From JAJYVT01 sp027339205 (GTDB lineage Bacteria > Actinomycetota > Acidimicrobiia > Acidimicrobiales > RAAP-2), in the NCBI GenBank assembly GCA_027339205.1, contig DAHWOV010000104.1:1-9679 (forward strand): a stretch of DNA of 9,679 bases, written 5' to 3'. The notes under the pieces are model-generated. The model saw nothing but the letters and a program-made list of their open reading frames with translations. It was not told the origin of the DNA and ran no database searches. Position numbers and translations under genes: made by a program. Below, piece by piece: positions 1 to 6,870 of the stretch (positions are counted from its first letter, which is position 1; each line of letters starts with the position of its first letter).

Positions 1-620
1 GCCTGGACCTCATCTTGGAGGCGGAAGGCGACACCGTCCGGCGCTACCAGGTCGCCAAGCAGCCCGACGTGCTCATGCTCCTCTACTTGTTCTCGGCCGA
101 GGAGCTGCGCGACCTGCTCGGGCGTCTGGGCTACGAGCTCAGCGCCGAGACCATCCGCCGCATGGTCGAGTTCTACTCGGCCAGGGTGACGCACGGCTCC
201 TCGCTGTCACGGGTCGTGCACGCGTGGGTGGCGGCCAGGAGCGACCGAGCGGCCTCCTGGCAGCACTTCTCCGAGGCCCTCGCGCTCGACATCCACGACT
301 CACAGGGAGGCACGACCAGGGAGGGGATCCACCTCGGGGCGATGGCGGGCACCCTCGACATCCTCACCCGCTGCTACAGCGGCCTCGAGGTGCGCGCCGA
401 GGCGCTCTGGCTGAACCCGAGGCTTCCGCGCGAGCTGGAACGCCTCGGCTTCGCCATCGAGTACCGGGGGCACCTGCTCGACGTCGGCATCGACCACCAC
501 GAGGTGCGCGTCGACGACAGGGACGGCCCGCCGGCCGTGGCGACCGTGCTCATCCAGGGCCACCCGTACCAGCTCGGACGCGGCGGACAGCTCCGCCACC
601 GGCTGGCCCAGCCGTCGTGA
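1..620 (+). CDS. GH65 glycoside hydrolase/phosphorylase, C-terminal part (partial at the left edge)
   Basis: This is the last ~205 codons of a glycoside hydrolase family 65 protein; the reading frame is open to the left edge (first full codon at base 3), so the start and the catalytic acid lie outside the window. What is visible is the end of the (alpha/alpha)6 barrel and the small C-terminal beta domain: KQPDVLML near visible residue 20, THGSSLS near 63-69, GTTREGIHLGAMAGTLD near 103-119, RCYSGLE just after, then a beta-rich tail ending at TGA 618-620. The HGSSLS and EGIHLGAMAG segments are family hallmarks and form part of the phosphate/substrate pocket in characterised phosphorylases. The family acts on alpha-linked disaccharides (maltose, trehalose, kojibiose), usually by phosphorolysis, in the cytoplasm. 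I recall similar C-terminal sequences in mycobacterial GH65 proteins. The exact substrate cannot be told from this part. It converges on the ABC permease gene with a 31-bp gap. Confidence 0.9.
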   Translation, partial: LDLILEAEGDTVRRYQVAKQPDVLMLLYLFSAEELRDLLGRLGYELSAETIRRMVEFYSARVTHGSSLSRVVHAWVAARSDRAASWQHFSEALALDIHDSQGGTTREGIHLGAMAGTLDILTRCYSGLEVRAEALWLNPRLPRELERLGFAIEYRGHLLDVGIDHHEVRVDDRDGPPAVATVLIQGHPYQLGRGGQLRHRLAQPS

Positions 621-651
621 CCGCAGGGCCCCGTCGCCGACGAGCCCGCGA

Positions 652-1518
652 CTAGCCCGTCCGCCGGAACCCGCTCACCGCGAGCGCGAGGAAGGCGACC
701 GCCAGCGCGGCGACGATGCCGAGCTCGGCGCCCATCGGAAGGGTGGTGCCGAAGAGGCTGACGCCGACCGGGAAGCGTGCCGCCGCTTGCGGTGTGAGAT
801 GCTGGGCCGCCTGCACGATGTGGCGGACCGGGTCGACGGCGTAGGTGAGGGGATTGAGGCGGGTGATGACCCCGAGCCACGTGGGCAGGCCTGCGAGCGG
901 GAAGAGGGCTCCCGACAGGAACAGCATCGGGAACAGCATCAGCTGCATGACCACCGCGAAGCCCTCCATGCTCTGGATGCGGCTCGCCACCGATATCCCG
1001 AACGCCGTGAGCGTGAGCGCCATGAGCAGCTCGCAGCCGATCACCTCGAACACCACCGCGACGGTGAGGTGCACGCCCACGAGCGGAGCGAGGAGCAGCA
1101 TGATGGTGCCCTGGGTCGAAGCGATGGTGGCGCCTCCCAGGCACTTCCCCACGACCAGTGCGGCGCGGCTCACCGGCGCGACCAGCATCTCCCGGAGGAA
1201 CCCGAACTCGCGGTCCCACACGATGGAGATCGCCGAGCCGATGGCCGTCGTGCTCACGGTCATCGCGACGACGCCGGGGAGCACGAACTTCGTGAAGCCG
1301 AACCCGTGGATGGTCGGCGTGAGCGTGCTCATCCCGTAACCGAGCACGAAGAGGAACACGAAGGGCTGGATGAAGCCCGAGAGGATCCTGGACCGGGTGC
1401 GCTCGAAGCGGATGAGCTCGCGCTGCCACACCATGCCGATCGTGCGCAGCTCCTCTCCCAGGCTGGGCGGCTGGTCGACGATTTGCGCCGTTGCGGTGCG
1501 AATGGGCAGGACGGTCAT
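652..1518 (-). CDS. ABC-2 type multidrug exporter permease (DrrB-like)
   Basis: Membrane subunit of an ABC-2 exporter. Numbered from the GTG at 1527, six hydrophobic segments are visible at about 49-68, 81-103, 130-152, 158-180, 191-213 and 266-286. The conserved cytosolic stretch WDREFGFLREMLVAPVSR lies at ~104-121 after TM2, and NPLTYAVDPVR near 225-235; both are typical of daunorubicin-resistance-type permeases. Length (288-291 aa) is normal. Two starts compete. GTG at 1527 directly abuts the ATPase stop (TAG GTG) but is only 3 nt from the AAGGAGG Shine-Dalgarno; ATG at 1518 is 12 nt from it. I prefer the ATG, without certainty. The gene is second in the operon, so it should be co-translated with the ATPase and build the transmembrane pore of the same exporter. 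The substrate (drug, lipid or other) is not shown by the sequence. Confidence 0.9.
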   Translation of the reverse strand: MTVLPIRTATAQIVDQPPSLGEELRTIGMVWQRELIRFERTRSRILSGFIQPFVFLFVLGYGMSTLTPTIHGFGFTKFVLPGVVAMTVSTTAIGSAISIVWDREFGFLREMLVAPVSRAALVVGKCLGGATIASTQGTIMLLLAPLVGVHLTVAVVFEVIGCELLMALTLTAFGISVASRIQSMEGFAVVMQLMLFPMLFLSGALFPLAGLPTWLGVITRLNPLTYAVDPVRHIVQAAQHLTPQAAARFPVGVSLFGTTLPMGAELGIVAALAVAFLALAVSGFRRTG

Positions 1519-1527
1519 GTCGCTCAC

Positions 1528-2646
1528 CTACCTCCTTCGGGCGTGGAAGGCCCGGCCGCGGGCCGACAACGAGCTCTCGGCGGTCTCATCGCGGATCTGG
1601 CGGCCCGTGTAGTGGAGGAAGACGTCGTCGAGGGTCGGACGGTGCACATGGACGTTGCGGACCGGCGCCTTCACGACGTCGATGAGCTTCGCCACCTGCG
1701 ACTCGCCGTCCGCGGTGAAGACGACCACGGCGCCTTCCGCCCGTCGCACCTGCCACCCCGCTTCCCGGAGCCGCTGCTCGGCCATGGCGTCGTCGGCGGT
1801 GGTGAGCTCGACGGTGTCCTCGCCGACGCTGCGCCGGAGGGCGTCGGGGGTGTCGAGGGCCACGATCTGACCGTGATCGATGATGGCGACCCGGCCGGCG
1901 TGGTCGGCCTCGTCCATGTAGTGCGTGGTGAGGAAGACCGTGACCCCCTCCTCTTCTCGCATCCGGAGGATGTCGTCCCAGATGAGCGCCCGGGTCTGGG
2001 GATCGAGCCCGACCGTGGGCTCGTCCAGGAAGAGCACCGCCGGAGTGTGCAGCATCGCCCGGGCGATCTCGAGGCGCCGGGCCATGCCCCCCGAGAAGGT
2101 GGAGACGACGTCCCGGCGCCGGTCACCGAGCGCCACCAGCTCGAGCACGCGGCTGATCCGCTCGGCGACGCGCTCAGCGGGAACGTGGTAGAGGACCGCG
2201 TGGAAACGGAGGTTCTCCTCGGCGGTCAGGTGGTCGTCGAGGGTCTGCTCCTGGAAGACCAGGCCGATGTGGCGACGCACCGCTTCAGGCTGGCGTGCCA
2301 CGTCGAAGCCGGCCACGCTCGCCGCACCGCCGCTCGGTCGCAGCAGCGTGCACAGCATGCTGATGGTCGTCGACTTCCCCGCTCCGTTGGGACCGAGGAA
2401 CGCGAAGATCTCCCCCGCAGCGACGCTGAAGGACACGTCGTGCACCGCCTGGAGGCTCCCGTACCGCTTGGACAGCGCTCGGGTCTCCACCGCCGCGACC
2501 CCCCGCTCCGGCGCGAGCCGGGCTCCTGCCCCGGCCCCGACCTCCGTCGCGACGCCGGCCTCAGCTGCGACCCCGACCCCGGCCTCGGCCTCACCGGCCA
2601 GTGCGCCGGCAGATCGGTCGGGTGACACACCTTCGAGCTGTGCCAC
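1528..2646 (-). CDS. ABC exporter ATP-binding protein (DrrA-like)
   Basis: Cytoplasmic ATPase driving the permease encoded next to it. With the GTG start at 2646 the protein is 372 aa: Walker A GPNGAGKST 85-93, Q-loop Gln132, signature FSGGM 184-188 (F for the usual L), Walker B LFLDE ending at Asp208-Glu209, and switch His242 in TTHYMDEAD. The C-terminal domain ends with PTLDDVFLHYTGR, the DrrA/DUF4162 hallmark. I chose GTG 2646 because AAGGAAGGAG lies 8 nt upstream. A frame open further up (to 2778) lacks such a site. The result is an unusual ~52-aa N-terminal extension, rich in Ala, Gly, Glu and Val at ~14-43, before the ABC fold. An alternative GTG at 2490, behind GGAGCGGGGGG, would give a standard ~320-aa protein. 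All ATPase motifs are intact, so activity is expected. Substrate unknown. Confidence 0.92.
   Translation of the reverse strand: MAQLEGVSPDRSAGALAGEAEAGVGVAAEAGVATEVGAGAGARLAPERGVAAVETRALSKRYGSLQAVHDVSFSVAAGEIFAFLGPNGAGKSTTISMLCTLLRPSGGAASVAGFDVARQPEAVRRHIGLVFQEQTLDDHLTAEENLRFHAVLYHVPAERVAERISRVLELVALGDRRRDVVSTFSGGMARRLEIARAMLHTPAVLFLDEPTVGLDPQTRALIWDDILRMREEEGVTVFLTTHYMDEADHAGRVAIIDHGQIVALDTPDALRRSVGEDTVELTTADDAMAEQRLREAGWQVRRAEGAVVVFTADGESQVAKLIDVVKAPVRNVHVHRPTLDDVFLHYTGRQIRDETAESSLSARGRAFHARRR
1530..1537 (-). promoter_or_regulatory. Shine-Dalgarno of the permease, embedded in the ATPase stop
   Basis: On the minus strand the last ATPase codons read CGA AGG AGG TAG, so the final two arginine codons and part of the stop form a near-perfect AAGGAGGT ribosome binding site for the permease. 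This supports translational coupling of the two subunits and decides between the permease starts: 3 nt to GTG 1527, 12 nt to ATG 1518. Confidence 0.75.
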
Positions 2647-2679
2647 TGCCGGGGCTCCTTCCTTCTCGGTAAGCCTCTG

Positions 2680-2693
2680 CCCGCGCTCGCGGG
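2680..2693 (-). promoter_or_regulatory. Leader hairpin ahead of the ABC ATPase gene
   Basis: CCCGCG-CT-CGCGGG is a perfect inverted repeat (6-bp arms, or 5-bp arms with a 4-nt loop). It lies about 35 nt upstream of the ATPase start and would fall in the 5' leader if transcription starts near the dyad at 2707-2724. It may tune translation or transcript stability. No U-tract follows it, so it is not a classical terminator. Function is inferred only. Confidence 0.35.
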
Positions 2694-2706
2694 AGCACCC
2701 TTGTGC

Positions 2707-2724
2707 GCAATAGGTCGAGATTGC
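2707..2724. promoter_or_regulatory. 18-bp dyad GCAAT-N8-ATTGC, candidate operator
   Basis: Perfect 5-bp arms (2707-2711 and 2720-2724) flank an 8-bp spacer, about 60-80 bp upstream of the ABC ATPase start. Exporter operons of this kind are often controlled by a dimeric repressor binding such a dyad near the promoter. AT-rich arms stand out against the GC-rich surroundings. No regulator gene for it is visible in the window, so its role is conjecture. Confidence 0.35.
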
Positions 2725-2786
2725 TCGTTGCATCGGTCGCCGGGTAGGGCCGATGGTCACCGAGCCATCGGGCGCCAAGGCGTGGA

Positions 2787-2858
2787 CGCGCCGCCTCGCA
2801 CGCCGGGTCAGACGCCGCTTCGGACGCCGGCTCGGTCGCCGGGTCGGAGGCAGGATCC
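2787..2858. repeat. Degenerate 12-bp tandem repeat, about six copies
   Basis: Six consecutive 12-bp units in register: 2787-2798, 2799-2810, 2811-2822, 2823-2834, 2835-2846 and 2847-2858. The consensus is close to GACGCCGGSTCG; the middle units (such as GACGCCGCTTCG, GACGCCGGCTCG and GTCGCCGGGTCG) are the clearest and the last is the most diverged. A 12-bp period is a multiple of three, so any frame through it gives a repetitive peptide, which explains the misleading open frame here. It may be a slippage-derived minisatellite or an array of protein-binding sites. Confidence 0.6.
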
Positions 2859-2880
2859 GGTCGACGGACCCCGCCGCTCA

Positions 2881-2893
2881 TAAGCGTGGCTTA
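2881..2893. promoter_or_regulatory. T-N11-A palindrome (LysR-type box) upstream of the yeiH-like gene
   Basis: TAAGC-GTG-GCTTA is a perfect 5-bp inverted repeat with a 3-bp centre and fits the T-N11-A core recognised by LysR-type regulators exactly (T at 2881, A at 2893). It lies 72-85 bp upstream of the yeiH-like start, a usual place for the high-affinity site of an LTTR activator. The LysR gene at 4117 is the obvious candidate to bind it. The match is seen in the sequence; the binding is inferred. Confidence 0.55.
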
Positions 2894-2965
2894 GAGGCAT
2901 ATCAGCGGGACGGGTCTTCTACCGATCAGCTGTGGCCGGGACACTTGGGGTGAAAGGAGGCGCAA

Positions 2966-4063
2966 GTGCCCGCCGCTCACGACGTCGAGGAATTGAGCGC
3001 CGAACGGTGGCCGGGCGCAGCTCGGCTCGCCGCGGCCTCGTGGACCAGGACGATCGGGGGCTCCTCCTCGCTCGTCCCCGGCCTCGCCGCCGCAGTCGGC
3101 ATCGCCGCGGCGGCCACCGTGCTGGGAGGGTTCGTCCCGGTCGTGGGCGCGCCGGTCATCGCGATCGTCTGCGGCATCGCCGTCACGATGGTCCGCAAGC
3201 CGTCCGCACGATTGAAGCCGGGCATCTCCTTCGCGTCGAAGAAAGTGCTCCAGGGCTCGATCGTCCTCCTCGGGCTCGGCCTCTCCCTCGGCCAGGTCCT
3301 CTCCACCGGGACCCGCTCGCTCCCGGTGCTGCTCGGGACGCTCGCCGCCGCCTTCGCCATGACCTGGCTGGCTGGTCGCCTGCTCAAGCTCCCCGCCGAC
3401 CTGCGGACCCTGATCGGAGTCGGGACTGCCATCTGCGGGGCGTCTGCCATCGCCGCCACCGACGCCGTCATCGATGCCGACCAGGCCGACGTGAGCTACG
3501 CCGTCGCGACGATCTTCACCTTCAACGTCGTTGCCGTGCTGCTCTACCCGACGCTCGGCCACGCCTTCGGCTTCTCCGAGCGCACGTTCGGGCTGTGGTC
3601 CGGCACCGCGATCAACGATCTCTCCTCGGTGGTCGCCGCCTCCAGCGTCTACGGTCACGCCGCCGCCGCGTACGGCGTCATCGTGAAGCTCACGCGCACC
3701 CTCGCGATCATCCCGATCAGCTTCTTCCTCGCCGTGAGGCGCGGCTTGCAGAAGGAGGAAGCCGGCGCCGACAAGGTGAGCGGCAAGCGGATCGAGCTCC
3801 GCCGCGTGGTGCCTCTCTTCATCGTCGTGTTCCTCGCTGCGGTCGCGGCCAACACCGTCGGCCTCGTCCCCTCCGCACTGCATCATCCCCTCTCGGACCT
3901 CTCCACGTGGATGATCACGGTCGCGCTCGCGGCCATCGGCCTTTCGACCGACATGGGGCACATCCGTCGTGCGGGCCTGCGCCCCCTCGCCCTTGGCGCG
4001 ATCCTCTGGCTCACCGTGGGCGTCGCGAGCCTTGGCCTCCAAGCCCTCACGGGCACCCTCTGA
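2966..4063 (+). CDS. YeiH-family putative sulfate exporter (PSE/UPF0324)
   Basis: Polytopic inner-membrane protein of 365 aa, the usual family length, with roughly ten hydrophobic segments from residue ~36 to ~360. Family signatures are clear: SKKVLQGSIVLLGLGLSLGQ at ~91-110, GVGTAICGASAIAA at 151-164 and WSGTAINDLSSVVAA at 211-225, followed by the KLTRT segment at 231-235. The first ~33 residues are polar and likely cytoplasmic. The GTG start at 2966 sits 5 nt after a strong Shine-Dalgarno, AAAGGAGG. The family is described as a putative exporter of sulfate or related sulfur anions released in sulfonate breakdown, but the substrate is not well proven. It is followed after 53 bp by a LysR gene on the same strand, and a LysR-type box lies upstream, so control by that regulator is likely. 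No sulfonate-degrading gene is visible nearby. Confidence 0.9.
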   Translation: MPAAHDVEELSAERWPGAARLAAASWTRTIGGSSSLVPGLAAAVGIAAAATVLGGFVPVVGAPVIAIVCGIAVTMVRKPSARLKPGISFASKKVLQGSIVLLGLGLSLGQVLSTGTRSLPVLLGTLAAAFAMTWLAGRLLKLPADLRTLIGVGTAICGASAIAATDAVIDADQADVSYAVATIFTFNVVAVLLYPTLGHAFGFSERTFGLWSGTAINDLSSVVAASSVYGHAAAAYGVIVKLTRTLAIIPISFFLAVRRGLQKEEAGADKVSGKRIELRRVVPLFIVVFLAAVAANTVGLVPSALHHPLSDLSTWMITVALAAIGLSTDMGHIRRAGLRPLALGAILWLTVGVASLGLQALTGTL

Positions 4064-4077
4064 GATCGCGCACGATC
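4064..4077. promoter_or_regulatory. 14-bp dyad GATCG-CGCA-CGATC between the yeiH-like and lysR genes
   Basis: Perfect 5-bp arms with a 4-base centre begin directly after the TGA of the yeiH-like gene and lie 40 bp before the lysR start. It could be a small hairpin in the transcript or a binding site for the LysR protein itself. The stem is short and no T-run follows, so a terminator role is weak. Confidence 0.35.
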
Positions 4078-4086
4078 AGCGGACGG

Positions 4087-4114
4087 GCCGACGGCGCCGC
4101 GCCCTATCGTCGGC
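4087..4114. promoter_or_regulatory. 7-bp dyad spanning the lysR promoter, candidate autoregulatory operator
   Basis: GCCGACG (4087-4093) and CGTCGGC (4108-4114) form perfect inverted arms separated by 14 bp, so equivalent arm bases are about two helical turns apart. The right arm overlaps the proposed -10 hexamer and ends three bases before the ATG. LysR-type regulators commonly repress their own gene by binding over its promoter, which this position would allow. Binding is inferred. Confidence 0.4.
4105..4110 (+). promoter_or_regulatory. Candidate -10 hexamer TATCGT for a leaderless lysR transcript
   Basis: TATCGT fits the TANNNT -10 pattern seen in many actinobacterial promoters, and six bases separate it from the A of the lysR ATG at 4117. 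No Shine-Dalgarno lies before that ATG. The simplest reading is a transcript starting at or next to the start codon, a common mode in this phylum. No good -35 was recognised. Confidence 0.5.
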
Positions 4115-4116
4115 GC

Positions 4117-5043
4117 ATGCCGCTGCCGGAGCCCCATCCGGACCTCTCGTCACTCGATCTGCTCGTGAGCGTGGGCGAGCTCGGGTCCATCAGCGCGGCG
4201 GCCGCCGCGCACGGGATGTCCCAGCCCGCGGCGAGCATGCGGCTCCGAGCCCTCGAGCGGCTGCTGCGCATTCCCCTGCTCGACCGGTCGACCCGAGGCG
4301 CCCGGCTGACGCCCGGTGGGATGGCGACGGTCGAGTGGGCGACCGCCGTCCTCGGCGACGTGCGCACCCTCCTCGCCGGCACCTCCGCGCTGCGCGCGGG
4401 CCAGGACTCGCAGCTGCGGCTCGCTGCGAGCCTCACGGTCGCCGAGTACCTCGTGCCGCGCTGGCTCCATCTCTTCGCGGCCGAGTACCCCGACACCGCG
4501 GTCTCCCTCACGATGGGGAACACCCGGCACGTCGCCGACCTCGTCGCCGGAGGCGACGTCGACCTCGGCTTCATCGAAGGACGCCGACCCTCGCCCCCGC
4601 TGCGGTCGAAGGAGCTGCTCGCAGACGAGCTGGTCGTCGTCGTCGCCCCGGGCCACCCGTGGAGCCGCCGGCGGCGGCCGATCACCGCTCGGCAGCTCGC
4701 CAGCACCCCGTTGGTCCTCCGCGAGCCCGGGTCAGGGACCCGCGCCGTGCTCACCGATGCCCTCCAGGCGTCAGGTCTCGGGGTCACCATTGCGATGGAG
4801 CTCGGCTCGACCACGGCGATCAAGGCGGCTGCGATGAGCGGCGGAGGACCGGCCGTCGTCTCCGCCCTCGCGGTCCGGGCCGAGCTCCGCTCCGGTGACC
4901 TCGTCGCCGTGGAGTGCGAGGACGCGCGGCTCCACCGGGCGATCCGTGCGATCTGGGCACAGGGCCGTCCGCCCGCAGGCGCGGCTGCCCGCCTGCTCAC
5001 CATCTCCTCCCGTTCCGAGGAGGGCACGCCCGGGAGCCACTGA
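4117..5043 (+). CDS. LysR family transcriptional regulator
   Basis: DNA-binding regulator of 308 aa, normal for the family. The N-terminal winged helix-turn-helix covers about residues 8-66: SLDLLVSVGELGSISAAAAA leads into the recognition region GMSQPAASMRLRALE, then the wing LLDRSTRGARLTPGG. The effector-binding domain follows from ~90: LRLAASLTVAEYLVPRW, GDVDLGFIEG near 146-155, then ADELVVVVAPGHPW and LREPGSGTR. The reading frame is open far upstream, but only the ATG at 4117 yields a clean LTTR N-terminus; there is no Shine-Dalgarno, and TATCGT six bases upstream suggests a leaderless message. It lies just downstream of the yeiH-like gene on the same strand, much as LysR genes accompany yeiH homologues elsewhere (yeiE in E. 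coli), so it probably controls that transporter in response to a sulfur-related anion. The ligand is unknown. Confidence 0.92.
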   Translation: MPLPEPHPDLSSLDLLVSVGELGSISAAAAAHGMSQPAASMRLRALERLLRIPLLDRSTRGARLTPGGMATVEWATAVLGDVRTLLAGTSALRAGQDSQLRLAASLTVAEYLVPRWLHLFAAEYPDTAVSLTMGNTRHVADLVAGGDVDLGFIEGRRPSPPLRSKELLADELVVVVAPGHPWSRRRRPITARQLASTPLVLREPGSGTRAVLTDALQASGLGVTIAMELGSTTAIKAAAMSGGGPAVVSALAVRAELRSGDLVAVECEDARLHRAIRAIWAQGRPPAGAAARLLTISSRSEEGTPGSH

Positions 5044-5120
5044 CGGCTGCGCCGGCGGTGAGGCCGCGACGACGCGCCCCCAAGAGCGCACGAGCGACCT
5101 GTGCCGCCTGCGCCAGGCGC

Positions 5121-5126
5121 TAGCCT
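5121..5126 (+). promoter_or_regulatory. Candidate -10 hexamer TAGCCT for the ABC-F gene
   Basis: In the 144-bp gap between lysR and the ABC-F gene, GCGC-TAGCCT fits the TANNNT -10 pattern. Transcription would start near 5132-5134, leaving a leader of ~55 nt before GTG 5188, which carries an AGGAG Shine-Dalgarno (5178-5182). The predicted start is at GTGCGGTACTGA, a three-codon reading frame (5134-5145) that could be a minimal upstream ORF or chance. Confidence 0.4.
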
Positions 5127-5187
5127 CTCCGCCGTGCGGTACTGATCCCTCCCGAGCGCCCGTCCAGTTCCGGCTCCAGGAGAACAC

Positions 5188-6861
<1,674 letters not shown>

Positions 6862-6870
6862 GCCCGAGCA

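Larger units (their letters stand above)
2647..2965. other. Divergent intergenic region between the ABC exporter and yeiH-like genes
   Basis: This 319-bp stretch separates two divergent genes and must hold both promoters. From left to right it has the ATPase Shine-Dalgarno (AAGGAAGGAG on the minus strand, ending 8 nt before GTG 2646), a 14-bp hairpin, an 18-bp dyad, a 12-bp degenerate tandem repeat, a T-N11-A palindrome and the yeiH-like Shine-Dalgarno AAAGGAGG (2953-2960). I could not place clean -35/-10 pairs. An open minus-strand frame (2881 down to 2591) runs through it, but its product is mostly the tandem repeat and it has no Shine-Dalgarno, so I do not call it a gene. Confidence 0.7.

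Noticed and set aside
633..652. Inverted repeat GTCGC-N10-GCGAC between the convergent GH65 and permease genes
   Set aside because: The arms are only 5 bp with a 10-base loop and no T-run follows; such pairs are common by chance at this GC content.
787..2625. Long plus-strand open frame (about 612 codons) opposite the ABC exporter genes
   Set aside because: It is antisense to two genes with complete, recognisable motifs. Its product is a His/Arg/Glu/Asp-rich string without a fold, the usual shadow of high-GC coding DNA.
2591..2881. Minus-strand 96-codon frame through the divergent intergenic region
   Set aside because: No Shine-Dalgarno, the N-terminal half is simply the 12-bp repeat translated (Ala/Pro/Ser/Asp/Glu), and the rest overlaps the ATPase gene out of frame.
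4061..4082. Rho-independent terminator after the yeiH-like gene
   Set aside because: The GATCG-CGCA-CGATC stem is only 5 bp and is not followed by a T-tract; kept only as a possible operator or small hairpin.
2932..4116. In-frame upstream extension of the LysR gene through the yeiH-like region
   Set aside because: The extension is Arg-rich nonsense opposite in frame to the clear transporter gene; LysR proteins begin at the helix-turn-helix, so ATG 4117 is the start.
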